A DNA stretch of 20,219 nt from a virus, in the IMG/VR virus record IMGVR_UViG_3300009159_000425, positions 1 through 20,219 of that record; one strand, given 5' to 3'. Of the stretch, positions 14,361 to 20,189 are shown piece by piece (within the stretch, counting starts at the first letter, position 1; each line of letters opens with the position of its first letter). The notes under the pieces were generated by a model, which was given only the letters and a program-made list of their open reading frames with translations, had not been told where the DNA came from and made no database searches. Both the position numbers and the translations under genes were made by a program.

Positions 14361-14504
14361 TTATTGTTTATATAATTTACCTAATTCAATAGCTATTTGT
14401 TTCCATTCATCTAAACCTTGTTTAATACAACCTTTTACAACAAATCTATTATATTCTTTGCTATACTTATTGTAAAGTATGTTTGCTCTTTGTTTTGGTG
14501 TCAT
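14361..14504 (-). CDS. Small protein with MTPKQRA start, 47 aa
   Basis: A 47-residue ORF starting at an ATGA overlap with the upstream gene's stop (14501-14504). It begins MTPKQRANILYNKYSKEYNR, then FVVKGCIKQGLDEWKQIAIE. Its first 15 residues are similar to those of the next upstream gene (MTAKEKANELYSKYDDLL), so the two may be paralogues or share one binding helix. Function unknown. The same N-terminal 'MTxKxxAxxLYxKY' start is known to me from small Bacteroidota phage proteins. Confidence 0.65.
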   Translation of the reverse strand: MTPKQRANILYNKYSKEYNRFVVKGCIKQGLDEWKQIAIELGKLYKQ

Positions 14505-14701
14505 AAGTTTTCTATTTCTTTTTTTACTTTATTATAAAAATATTCTGTTGTTGAAAATATATCAGTATTTAATATCTCATCAACTGCTATTAATGCACAT
14601 TGTTTTATTTGATTATCAAATACAATAGGATTAATAAAATCTTTGTTTAATAAATCATCATACTTGCTGTATAATTCATTTGCTTTTTCTTTTGCTGTCA
14701 T
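14501..14701 (-). CDS. Small protein with MTAKEKA start, 66 aa
   Basis: A 66-residue protein: MTAKEKANELYSKYDDLLNK, then NQIKQCALIAVDEILNTD, then a basic/acidic end (YNKVKKEIENL). It seems entirely helical. It shares its N-terminal helix with the 47-aa protein that follows. It is coupled to both neighbours by 4-base ATGA overlaps (14698-14701 upstream, 14501-14504 downstream). I recall proteins of this type, with a 'qCAli.vdeil' centre, in Bacteroidota phages, but no function is established to my knowledge. Confidence 0.75.
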   Translation of the reverse strand: MTAKEKANELYSKYDDLLNKDFINPIVFDNQIKQCALIAVDEILNTDIFSTTEYFYNKVKKEIENL

Positions 14702-14790
14702 TCTGTTCCTTTTTTAATTAAGTAATACCATAACCATATTATTTTTTTTCTTATAAATTCATAAGCTATTAATGCTAAAATATATTTCAT
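14698..14790 (-). CDS. Very small, partly hydrophobic peptide, 30 aa
   Basis: A 30-residue ORF: MKYILALIAYEFIRKKIIWL, then WYYLIKKGTE. It starts 2 bases after the upstream stop and its TGA overlaps the next ATG (ATGA at 14698-14701). The N-terminal hydrophobic stretch is interrupted by charged residues at 11-16, so a single short membrane-associated helix is more likely than a true span. Too short for a family call. The perfect fit between two coupled genes is the main evidence for translation. Confidence 0.55.
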   Translation of the reverse strand: MKYILALIAYEFIRKKIIWLWYYLIKKGTE

Positions 14791-14792
14791 AA

Positions 14793-15041
14793 CTATTTCT
14801 TTTTAAATTGTTCAAATAAATTTTTAACTCCTTTGGAATGTGTTAATAGAGTATGTTTAAATATAAACTCTCCAAATGCTATCACTTCTTCCTCACTATA
14901 ACTTCTTTCTTTATACCTTTCAGCAGCATTTTTAAGCGCTTTATTTGGTTCAGATGGGTTGTTTATTTCATCAATAAACTTTTTAATATTCTCTTTTTTA
15001 TCATCATTGAATACTTCTTCTAATTTAATTTCTTGTTTCAT
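14793..15041 (-). CDS. Hypothetical helical protein, 82 aa
   Basis: A charged, helical 82-residue protein starting MKQEIKLEEVFNDDKKENIK, with KNAAERYKERSYSEEEVIAF and GEFIFKHTLLTHSKG later, ending in a Lys-rich tail. An ATG ten codons upstream (15071) would overlap the preceding gene by 34 bases. The ATG at 15041 gives the exact ATGA overlap used by its neighbours, so I prefer it. No function recognised. The 'ysEEEV..' element with a C-terminal KNLFEQFKKK is also seen in small phage proteins of unknown role. Confidence 0.65.
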   Translation of the reverse strand: MKQEIKLEEVFNDDKKENIKKFIDEINNPSEPNKALKNAAERYKERSYSEEEVIAFGEFIFKHTLLTHSKGVKNLFEQFKKK

Positions 15042-15268
15042 AAGTTCACTTGTATTTTCATTGTTGGACAACTCATTTTGTGATTATCATTTTCTAAATG
15101 GCAACACTTACATTTACCATTTGCCCAAAACATATCACAATTATCTGCATCACTTTCTCTATTAAACATTCCATACGATTGACATATTTCTGATGCTGGT
15201 ACTGTAAACCTGTAACAGTATTCTTTTGATGGGCATAAACTATCTAAACACTTTGCTATATCTGCCAT
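15038..15268 (-). CDS. Cys-rich probable zinc-binding phage protein, 76 aa
   Basis: A 76-residue protein with nine Cys at residues 7, 12, 18, 29, 44, 53, 55, 56 and 67, starting MADIAKCLDSLCPSKEYCYR. The 'CPsKeyCYRF' element and following IxQSY resemble a conserved Bacteroidota phage protein I recall. The dense Cys spacing (C-x4-C-x5-C, later C-x-C-C) fits one or two metal sites; a role in nucleic-acid or protein binding is inference. It follows the DnaA-like gene with a 3-base gap and overlaps the next gene by 4 bases. Confidence 0.7.
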   Translation of the reverse strand: MADIAKCLDSLCPSKEYCYRFTVPASEICQSYGMFNRESDADNCDMFWANGKCKCCHLENDNHKMSCPTMKIQVNL

Positions 15269-15271
15269 AAT

Positions 15272-15808
15272 TTAAAGTTTAATGTTTTTATTCATTCTAT
15301 AAACTGCTTGTAAACGTTCTAATATTATTTCTTGTTGTTCTTTACCTTCTGTATCTAATAGTAATGCTTCTATGTTGTTTACTATTTTGTAATTGTTTCT
15401 TGATGTTTGTAGGTTTATAATCTTTTCTTGCAAGTTTATATTTTCATCAGTTAGTTTCATTATTTCTATTTGTAAACTTTGTATCATTTCATCTTTAGAC
15501 AAATTTATTGATTGTTCTTCAGGTGTGTAGTTTAATCTTTGCAGTATTTCTTTTCTAAATAGTTTTAATGTTGGGTTAAACTTTTCAAACATATCATAGT
15601 TTTTTAATGAATGTAATACAGTTGCGTGGTCTTTTCCTACTGATGCACCAATAGATTGCAATGATTTCTTTTTATCTATTTGTTTTAATATCTTATAATA
15701 GATTGCTCTTGCTTCTATTATTTCTCTTTTACGTGATACCTTGTTTATATCTGCTCCTGTTATTTCTTTTATTATTTGTTTTAATTGTAATGTTATTTGC
15801 GTTTCCAT
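15272..15808 (-). CDS. Stand-alone DnaA domain IV-like DNA-binding protein with coiled coil, 178 aa
   Basis: Residues about 5-72 match the DnaA C-terminal DNA-binding domain: EIIEARAIYYKILKQ (helices before the turn), then KKSLQSIGASVGKDHATVLH. The GKDHATVLHS element (58-67) corresponds to the DnaA-box recognition helix region of bacterial DnaA. No Walker A or AAA+ core is present. Residues about 105-140 form a heptad-rich helix (LQIEIMKLTDENINLQEKI) that could dimerise it. Domain IV binds DnaA boxes at bacterial origins; here it might bind host or phage origin boxes to recruit or block initiation. It overlaps the preceding gene by 16 bases and lies in the replication/recombination block. Biological role is inferred; the domain call is firm. 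Confidence 0.85.
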   Translation of the reverse strand: METQITLQLKQIIKEITGADINKVSRKREIIEARAIYYKILKQIDKKKSLQSIGASVGKDHATVLHSLKNYDMFEKFNPTLKLFRKEILQRLNYTPEEQSINLSKDEMIQSLQIEIMKLTDENINLQEKIINLQTSRNNYKIVNNIEALLLDTEGKEQQEIILERLQAVYRMNKNIKL

Positions 15809-16020
15809 CTTATTTTTATTTTTTGTTTTTTACTTTCTTTTATTAGTTGTGTTAAAATATTGAATGATACTATTTCTACTACTAAATGTATTCCCTGACA
15901 TTCTTCATAAAGTTGTTCAGCTTCATATTCTTTTAATATTAATCTTATTTGTTCAATAGAAGTTCCTTGTTCTATTTCATATAAGGTAATATTATAATGT
16001 TCTGTTGCTATATCATTCAT
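15793..16020 (-). CDS. Hypothetical protein, 75 aa
   Basis: A 75-residue protein beginning MNDIATEHYNITLYEIEQGT, followed by a helical EQIRLILKEYEAEQLYEECQ and IHLVVEIVSFNILTQLIKES. The C terminus is strongly basic (KKQKIKIRWKRK), fitting nucleic-acid contact. Its ATG overlaps the upstream stop as TAATG (16018-16022), and its 3' end overlaps the DnaA-like gene by 16 bases. No family recognised. The coupling suggests a partner of the DnaA-like or nuclease-like neighbours, which is inference. Confidence 0.7.
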   Translation of the reverse strand: MNDIATEHYNITLYEIEQGTSIEQIRLILKEYEAEQLYEECQGIHLVVEIVSFNILTQLIKESKKQKIKIRWKRK

Positions 16021-16478
16021 TAGAATTCAAATCTTAATTTTTCTTTTATTTTGTTGTGTGTTTCTTGCTGAAAGAATAATTTTAATTGTTCATCATTTGT
16101 TGTTTTAAATATACCTTTTATAAAATCTGTTTTATTTTTTTTATTTATAACATTGTTTATATTTTTAATTTCATAAATCATTGTTATACCATCTATTGTT
16201 TCGCGAGTTTCAGTATTTACAGTTGAACGCACTATGAAACATTGTATTTTAGATTTATTATTTAATTGTACATCAGCATAATTAGATAAGTTTAATAAAG
16301 TATTTAATGATGTTTCATCTCCATTTTTTTTATGGTCAATCATAAATGTATTGAAAGTAAATTTAGTTATTACACAATCAATATCAATTATTGAACGTTT
16401 TACATCTGTTAATTCACTTATTAAATAATTAAATTCGTTGTTATGATAACTTGAATTAAATTTGTTTCTTGTTTGCAT
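16020..16478 (-). CDS. Possible PD-(D/E)XK-type nuclease-like protein, 152 aa
   Basis: A 152-residue protein. Residues 31-51 contain IDIDCVITKFTFNTFMIDHK plus K, giving a D34...D48-x-K50 layout that resembles the PD...(D/E)xK core of small phage nucleases. A following helix (TSLNTLLNLSNYADVQL) and a strand IQCFIVRS fit the alpha-beta-beta arrangement. It sits 2 bases after the thymidylate synthase-like gene and is joined by TAATG to the next. I recall phage proteins with 'diD.v..kf....i.ie.Kk.gd', but this one is divergent and the nuclease call is uncertain. Alternatives are an inactive nuclease-fold protein or an unrelated one. Confidence 0.6.
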   Translation of the reverse strand: MQTRNKFNSSYHNNEFNYLISELTDVKRSIIDIDCVITKFTFNTFMIDHKKNGDETSLNTLLNLSNYADVQLNNKSKIQCFIVRSTVNTETRETIDGITMIYEIKNINNVINKKNKTDFIKGIFKTTNDEQLKLFFQQETHNKIKEKLRFEF

Positions 16479-16480
16479 TT

Positions 16481-17113
16481 TTAAACATTTAAATTAAATT
16501 TAAAATTATTACCTTTTAATAAATTTTTAGTGTTTTCTATATTATTTTCATATATATGTGCATTGCCAATAAAAAATGTAATATTATTTAATTTTATATT
16601 TATTAATTTACTAATTAAATATATTTGATATAAATCACTTGGCAAACCTAAATTTGAATCAGCTAAGCGTTGATAAACAGTAATATTTAATTTATTTTCA
16701 AAAATTTGAAATTGTATTAAACTTAAACAAGGCAGTTGATTAGTTTCCGCTGTTGTATTACCAATAAATAAAATATAATTTTTTGATGGCTTTAATGTAT
16801 TAATTTTTTTTACTAAATTAGGTAAATCTTTAAAATAAGTAGGATAAGAATTTATAAGTTCAGGTTTACAATAATCCCACCACATAATTCCATTATTATT
16901 ATATTCTTTAATATTTGTAACACCATTAAAATATAATTCTAATTCTTTTGATAATTTTTGTTTTGCAACTGTATGTATTTTAAATAAATTTTCTAATTCA
17001 TTTTTATTAAAAGATAATTTTTGATTTAATAAAGCATAGCTATTTGCTTTTTTTGCTGTTTGTAATTTACCTTTATTTATTATTTTTTCAAGTAATTTAT
17101 AATATTTATTCAT
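16481..17113 (-). CDS. Divergent thymidylate synthase-family protein, 210 aa
   Basis: Aligns along its length with ThyA-type enzymes, which add a one-carbon unit to dUMP or, in hydroxymethylase relatives, dCMP. Visible matches: KELELYFNGVTN (residues 56-67, ELLWFLxGDTN in ThyA, catalytic Glu at 57); GIMWWDYC (75-82); LPCLSLIQF with the nucleophile Cys129; YQRLADSNLGLPSD (147-160), equivalent to YQRSxDxxLGxPFN; GNAHIYENN (183-191). Unusual: Asp160 replaces the base-selecting Asn, as in T4-type dCMP hydroxymethylase; PSKN (109-112) replaces the PDSRR phosphate-binding pair; L130 follows the catalytic Cys where His is usual; and the N-terminal RTGT loop is absent. At 210 residues it is shorter than ThyA (about 264). 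It may modify a pyrimidine nucleotide for phage DNA, or be inactive. Confidence 0.8.
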   Translation of the reverse strand: MNKYYKLLEKIINKGKLQTAKKANSYALLNQKLSFNKNELENLFKIHTVAKQKLSKELELYFNGVTNIKEYNNNGIMWWDYCKPELINSYPTYFKDLPNLVKKINTLKPSKNYILFIGNTTAETNQLPCLSLIQFQIFENKLNITVYQRLADSNLGLPSDLYQIYLISKLINIKLNNITFFIGNAHIYENNIENTKNLLKGNNFKFNLNV

Positions 17114-17131
17114 TTTTTTATTTATTGATTG

Positions 17132-17896
17132 TTAAAGTATTCCTCTTAATACATATTGATTTAAATCCATATTTTCTTCACCAAAAAAATATTTATAGTT
17201 AGATATTGCTTGTTCTAACTTTGCTTTACCTTTAGCATAAAATTCATCACTACATTCAAAAATTGCTATATCTAAACTTCCTTTGTCTATTGCAACAAAA
17301 ATAAAGTCATCAACACCAAACATCTTTTTATAAAGATATGCTTGTAAATCATAGCTATATTTGTCAGCACTATATCTAAATTCTTTTACACCACTTGTAG
17401 TTTTCAAATCAATTATCATATTTGGCTTTAAGATATCTGCTTTTGCTCTAAATGCAATGCCATCTATCATTTCTACTGCTGGTATTTCTGTTTGTGATTT
17501 ACTCATTAAAGAAACTACTTCGTGGTTTTTCATTAGTGCATCAGTTAATCTTTCAGCATCGTTGTATTCTTTTCTTGTGTATACTTCTAAACCTTGTTCT
17601 TTTGCTAATTTGTATTCTTTTCCAGCTTTAGTTGCTACATCTACAATTACTAAATCATTTAACTTATGTGGCTCTAATATCATTGTGTGGAATAGTTTTC
17701 CATCACGTAATGCTTGGCTTTCATCTGAACCATATTGTGTAACGTATTTATAAGTTTTAGGTGAAGATATAAGCATTTTTGCTGATGAACTACTTAAAGC
17801 ATTTTTACTTAAGTATCCATAATAGAAACTATCATCATACATATTATCTAATAGTTCTTGTTTATCCCATTGTTTATTATCAAATGTTGTTATCAT
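17132..17896 (-). CDS. RecE/DUF3799-like PD-(D/E)XK exonuclease, 254 aa
   Basis: A 254-residue putative double-strand DNA exonuclease of the phage recombination type. LSKNALSSSSAKMLISSPK (29-47) is the family N-terminal motif, and ALRDGKLFHTMILEP (62-76) carries the conserved Gly/His. IPAVEMIDGIAFRAKADIL (138-156) leads into the catalytic strand IIDLKTTS (161-168) with the Asp163-x-Lys165 pair, and DLQAYLYKKMF (183-193) matches the QxxxY element. Such enzymes resect ends for annealing by a RecT-like recombinase. No recombinase gene is visible in this window. It is the second gene of size after the operon promoter and lies next to the thymidylate synthase-like gene. Confidence 0.88.
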   Translation of the reverse strand: MITTFDNKQWDKQELLDNMYDDSFYYGYLSKNALSSSSAKMLISSPKTYKYVTQYGSDESQALRDGKLFHTMILEPHKLNDLVIVDVATKAGKEYKLAKEQGLEVYTRKEYNDAERLTDALMKNHEVVSLMSKSQTEIPAVEMIDGIAFRAKADILKPNMIIDLKTTSGVKEFRYSADKYSYDLQAYLYKKMFGVDDFIFVAIDKGSLDIAIFECSDEFYAKGKAKLEQAISNYKYFFGEENMDLNQYVLRGIL

Positions 17897-17897
17897 A

Positions 17898-18101
17898 TTA
17901 TCTAATTTTAATGTTGTTTAATAAATCATAAGTGTTATCCATATCTAAAACTTCCCTGATTTGTTGTGTATAATTATCTGATGCATTCCATTCGTTAATC
18001 AAATCTTGCTTAATTGAATTAATTAAATTTATTTGATATGTATTATCTTCACTTTGTAAATCTAAAAGGATATCTAATTTTCTAATAACTTCTATTTTCA
18101 T
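17898..18101 (-). CDS. Hypothetical protein, 67 aa
   Basis: A 67-residue acidic helical protein: MKIEVIRKLDILLDLQSEDN, then INLINSIKQDLINEWNASDN and a short tail with LDMDNTYDLLNNIKIR. Starts 1 base after the stop of the 29-aa peptide and ends 1 base before the exonuclease start, so the three genes are a compact string. No family recognised. Small partner proteins often accompany phage exonucleases; this one has no diagnostic motif. Confidence 0.65.
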   Translation of the reverse strand: MKIEVIRKLDILLDLQSEDNTYQINLINSIKQDLINEWNASDNYTQQIREVLDMDNTYDLLNNIKIR

Positions 18102-18102
18102 C

Positions 18103-18192
18103 TTAAATAAGTTTTAAAATTAATACTGTACAAGTAAAAAATCCTACCCATAATAATAATGCTAATGCAAATTCTTTTAATAATGTTTTCAT
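18103..18192 (-). CDS. Single-span membrane peptide at operon start, 29 aa
   Basis: A 29-residue ORF: MKTLLKEFALALLLWVGFFT, then CTVLILKLI. Residues about 8-27 form one hydrophobic span, preceded by Lys at 3 and 6, so it is likely membrane-inserted with the N terminus inside. It is the first gene after the promoter at 18225-18256, and its TAA is 1 base before the next ATG. Length, hydrophobicity and place in an early operon make a holin improbable; a small membrane-acting or exclusion peptide is conceivable. A leader-peptide role is also possible. Confidence 0.6.
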   Translation of the reverse strand: MKTLLKEFALALLLWVGFFTCTVLILKLI

Positions 18193-18224
18193 AATGTTTC
18201 TTTTTTAAATTGTTAATTGTTTAG

Positions 18225-18256
18225 CAAATATAAACATTATTTTTAATTATAAACAA
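18225..18256 (-). promoter_or_regulatory. Bacteroidota-type promoter for the replication operon
   Basis: Minus strand: TTG (18256-18254) and TATATTTG (18232-18225) separated by 21 bases, matching the Bacteroidota -33/-7 consensus (TTG and TAnnTTTG). The likely start of transcription lies about 25 bases before the ATG at 18192. A terminator sits just upstream (18284-18311), so this is where a new transcript would begin. Confidence 0.75.
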
Positions 18257-18283
18257 CTTATTAAAACTTTAACTTTTGTTTAA

Positions 18284-18311
18284 CAAAAAAGGATAGCTGT
18301 TAAACTATCCT
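18284..18311 (-). terminator. Rho-independent terminator closing the early block
   Basis: Minus strand: AGGATAG and CTATCCT pair (7 bp) around an 8-base loop, followed by six T. It lies 7 bases beyond the stop codon at 18318 and separates the early block from the promoter at 18225-18256. Confidence 0.9.
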
Positions 18312-18317
18312 AATTTG

Positions 18318-18461
18318 CTATTTTCGATTTGCAATTTGTGTTCTACATACTGTATAGCGTTGGTCTGTGTCTGGATATTCACTTACCATTTTGTCATCAG
18401 TCATACATCTTTGTATAAACTCTTTTTCGTGTTCTCCTGAATTAGGTGTTGGTATTGGCAT
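18318..18461 (-). CDS. Small conserved protein, MPIPTPNSGE type, 47 aa
   Basis: A 47-residue ORF: MPIPTPNSGEHEKEFIQRCM, then TDDKMVSEYPDTDQRYTVCR and a short basic end. The 'MPxPxPxxGExxxxFxxRCMxDxxMxxEYPDxxQRxxVC' layout with Cys19 and Cys39 is one I recall from Bacteroidota phages, where it also occurs as the N-terminal part of larger proteins linked to head genes. Here it is free-standing. It starts inside the preceding 57-aa gene (20-base overlap) and ends 7 bases before the terminator stem. Role unknown; the two Cys may pair or bind a metal. Confidence 0.75.
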   Translation of the reverse strand: MPIPTPNSGEHEKEFIQRCMTDDKMVSEYPDTDQRYTVCRTQIANRK

Positions 18462-18615
18462 AATTTCTAATTTTAGTTTGTATTAATCTTATCTTATCAT
18501 TTATCTTTTCATCATTTAAACCTTTTAAATATAATGATTGTCTTTTCTTAATTAAATGCATTAAAGTATATTCTAATTCTAATGTATCAAATACTATTTG
18601 TTCTGTTCTATCCAT
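18442..18615 (-). CDS. Small helical protein nested by overlaps, 57 aa
   Basis: A 57-residue ORF: MDRTEQIVFDTLELEYTLMH, then LIKKRQSLYLKGLNDEKIND and a basic helical end. It overlaps the upstream DUF3310 gene by 22 bases and the downstream 47-aa gene by 20 bases, in other frames. A coiled-coil-like helix is likely, but no family is recognised. Translation is supported by its filling the only gap between two well-supported genes. Confidence 0.55.
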   Translation of the reverse strand: MDRTEQIVFDTLELEYTLMHLIKKRQSLYLKGLNDEKINDKIRLIQTKIRNYANTNT

Positions 18616-18815
18616 TGTTCTTGTTCTTGTCTTAAATGTTGTAATTCTCTTTCTAAATAATCTATTGCTTTTTCTAAGTCTTTTATATGTGTGCCTTTGT
18701 GTTTTGCTCTTGCTACATATTTAATTACATTTCCTTCATTAAAGTTTAAATCATAGTCTTTAATAAAGTCTATAACATCATATTCTTTTTGGTTGTCATA
18801 ATGTACTGGTGTCAT
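18594..18815 (-). CDS. DUF3310-like protein, 73 aa
   Basis: A 73-residue protein matching the DUF3310 pattern: VHYDNQKEYDVIDFIKDYDL at 4-23 with an HY start, GNVIKYVARAKHKG at 28-41, and DLEKAIDYLERELQH at 46-60. These proteins are common in phages and sometimes called nucleotide kinase-like, but no reaction is firmly assigned. The family's GN-x-x-KY-x-x-R and DL-x-KA-x-x-YL elements are all present. The start overlaps the upstream stop by 4 bases (ATGA at 18812-18815). It belongs to the early block. Confidence 0.85.
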   Translation of the reverse strand: MTPVHYDNQKEYDVIDFIKDYDLNFNEGNVIKYVARAKHKGTHIKDLEKAIDYLERELQHLRQEQEQWIEQNK

Positions 18816-19075
18816 TGTTTAAATCTTTTAGCGTGTAACTTATATAATTCCATTGTTTTTTTTAATCCTTCATATTCTGTAAATTCTACATTTACATTGT
18901 TTTCTTTATAATAAAATATTTCATTGTAATTGCTGATTTGATATTTTATAACATTATACTTATTTTTAGTTTTAGTTGGTTTAATAACATAAGCTAAATC
19001 ATTTTTCCAACATAAACTCATTGCATCTACTTCATCAGGTTTAGGTACAAATTTTTGTTCTTTAACTTTAACCAT
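18812..19075 (-). CDS. Hypothetical protein, 87 aa
   Basis: An 87-residue basic protein: MVKVKEQKFVPKPDEVDAMS, then LCWKNDLAYVIKPTKTKNKY, a strand-rich middle (NVIKYQISNYNEIFYYKEN), and a helical Lys/Leu end (KKTMELYKLHAKRF). It overlaps the upstream gene by 8 bases and the DUF3310 gene by 4. I do not recognise the family. The mix of short strands and one end helix suggests a small globular fold. Confidence 0.7.
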   Translation of the reverse strand: MVKVKEQKFVPKPDEVDAMSLCWKNDLAYVIKPTKTKNKYNVIKYQISNYNEIFYYKENNVNVEFTEYEGLKKTMELYKLHAKRFKQ

Positions 19076-19427
19076 CTATTCTTAAAAATTCAGCATTAGC
19101 ATTTTCCATAAACCATTCTTTGTTTTCTTTGTATTTATCTATAACTGCATCAATCATAACTAATTCATCTATTGTTGATGTTTGCAATTTATCTATAATG
19201 TTATCTATTGAATTTAAAATGTTTGTAGTCATTTCTGGATCTGTTTTATAAATCTTTGTATATTCTTCAAACACTACCTGTTCAAGTTCTTTGTTAAGTC
19301 TATTAATTAAGTTCTTAATAGTTTGTCTGTATTGTGTTGTAAAGATTAAACTTTCATTTGCTTCAAGTAAAAGCTGTGCTAATAATACAGATTTTAAGTA
19401 TTCTAATTGTATTGGATTGTCCTTCAT
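19068..19427 (-). CDS. Hypothetical helical protein, 119 aa
   Basis: A 119-residue protein, almost wholly helical: QLEYLKSVLLAQLLLEANES, then YRQTIKNLINRLNKELEQVV and later ILNSIDNIIDKLQTSTIDE. Hydrophobic residues follow a heptad-like pattern, so a helical bundle or coiled coil is likely. No Cys and one Trp near the C terminus. Its start overlaps the upstream nuclease-like gene by 4 bases (ATGA). I recall similarly patterned proteins in Bacteroidota phages but no function. Confidence 0.7.
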   Translation of the reverse strand: MKDNPIQLEYLKSVLLAQLLLEANESLIFTTQYRQTIKNLINRLNKELEQVVFEEYTKIYKTDPEMTTNILNSIDNIIDKLQTSTIDELVMIDAVIDKYKENKEWFMENANAEFLRIDG

Positions 19428-19816
19428 AATTGTTTTGCTTTTGTTATTTCTAAATATGTTACTTCTTTTTCTATTTTTTCTCTATTATTAAAATATGTTG
19501 TTGCTGGATTTTTATTGTTTATTTCCCAAATTGGCTTAATCAAATGTAGATTAAAACTATAAATACCTTTAGGTGTTGAATTAATATATACAGGTGTATC
19601 TAAATGCTTTTCACATTCTTGCATCATAGCATCATATTTTGCTTTTTCAAGTAGTAAAGTTTTATAATGTGCTTGTCTACATTTTAATTCAATCCTATGT
19701 GAAGTTGATGGACTGTAACAATCCCATCTACTCATTTGATTTTTTGCTTTAACTAAATCTGGATAAATATTTTTCACTAAATAGTTAAATAAATCAATTT
19801 CTTTCCACTTATTCAT
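19424..19816 (-). CDS. Probable PD-(D/E)XK nuclease-like protein, 130 aa
   Basis: A 130-residue protein. SRWDCYSPSTSHRIELKCRQ (29-48) has D32, then E43-L-K45, the (D/E)xK core of a PD-(D/E)XK fold. The following helix is HYKTLLLEKAKYDAMMQE (50-67), and YINSTPKGIYSFNLHLIK (78-95) gives the closing strands. I recall related phage proteins with '(R)ELKCR..HY..L..E..KYD'. It may act in recombination, host DNA degradation or resolution of branched DNA. It overlaps both neighbours (8 and 4 bases). No cysteine cluster or HNH motif is present. Confidence 0.7.
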   Translation of the reverse strand: MNKWKEIDLFNYLVKNIYPDLVKAKNQMSRWDCYSPSTSHRIELKCRQAHYKTLLLEKAKYDAMMQECEKHLDTPVYINSTPKGIYSFNLHLIKPIWEINNKNPATTYFNNREKIEKEVTYLEITKAKQL

Positions 19817-20189
19817 TTACTTCATAGGTATCATAAACCTTTCGTAAATCACTTAAAATAGTTCTCCAGCAACTTGAGCAATTACTGTTATCTAACTTTT
19901 CATTAAAAACATTAAAGTAAATTTCTTTAATTGTGTGTTGCTGTTTAGGTGTTAATTGATTTGTTCTATTGTCGTATAATACTTTTAAAAACAAATATTC
20001 ATTTTCTTTTAAGCAGTTTACATTTCTTCTGTAAGATATTAAATTGTTTAATTTAGCTTTACGTTCTTCACATCCACAATCTATTCCTGTTGCTTTGCTG
20101 AATAATTCAACTACCGCTTTAATTCCAGTTGCTTCTGTGATTTGTTCAATAGTATCACCTAATCCTATTGCTTTCTTTTTTCTTCCCAT
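19809..20189 (-). CDS. Conserved phage protein with Cys pairs, 126 aa
   Basis: A 126-residue protein: MGRKKKAIGLGDTIEQITEA, then IKAVVELFSKATGIDCGCEE and RKAKLNNLIS. Later come TPKQQHTIKEIYFNVFNEKL and NSNCSSCWRTILSDLRKVYD. Cys are at about 38, 40, 59, 104 and 107. The 'GLGDTIE.itkaTGIK..v' start followed by 'CGCeeRk.kLN' is a pattern I know from Bacteroidota phages, where it is widespread and unassigned. CxC and CxxC pairs suggest a zinc site. It is the first gene in the window; only 30 bases lie upstream and no promoter box is visible there. Confidence 0.8.
   Translation of the reverse strand: MGRKKKAIGLGDTIEQITEATGIKAVVELFSKATGIDCGCEERKAKLNNLISYRRNVNCLKENEYLFLKVLYDNRTNQLTPKQQHTIKEIYFNVFNEKLDNSNCSSCWRTILSDLRKVYDTYEVNE

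Noticed and set aside
14793-15071. Longer 92-aa start for the 82-aa gene
   Set aside because: Would overlap the upstream gene by 34 bases; the internal ATG at 15041 gives the ATGA join used by its neighbours.
17361-17753. 130-codon plus-strand open frame inside the exonuclease gene
   Set aside because: Antisense to a gene with clear motifs; no independent start signals.
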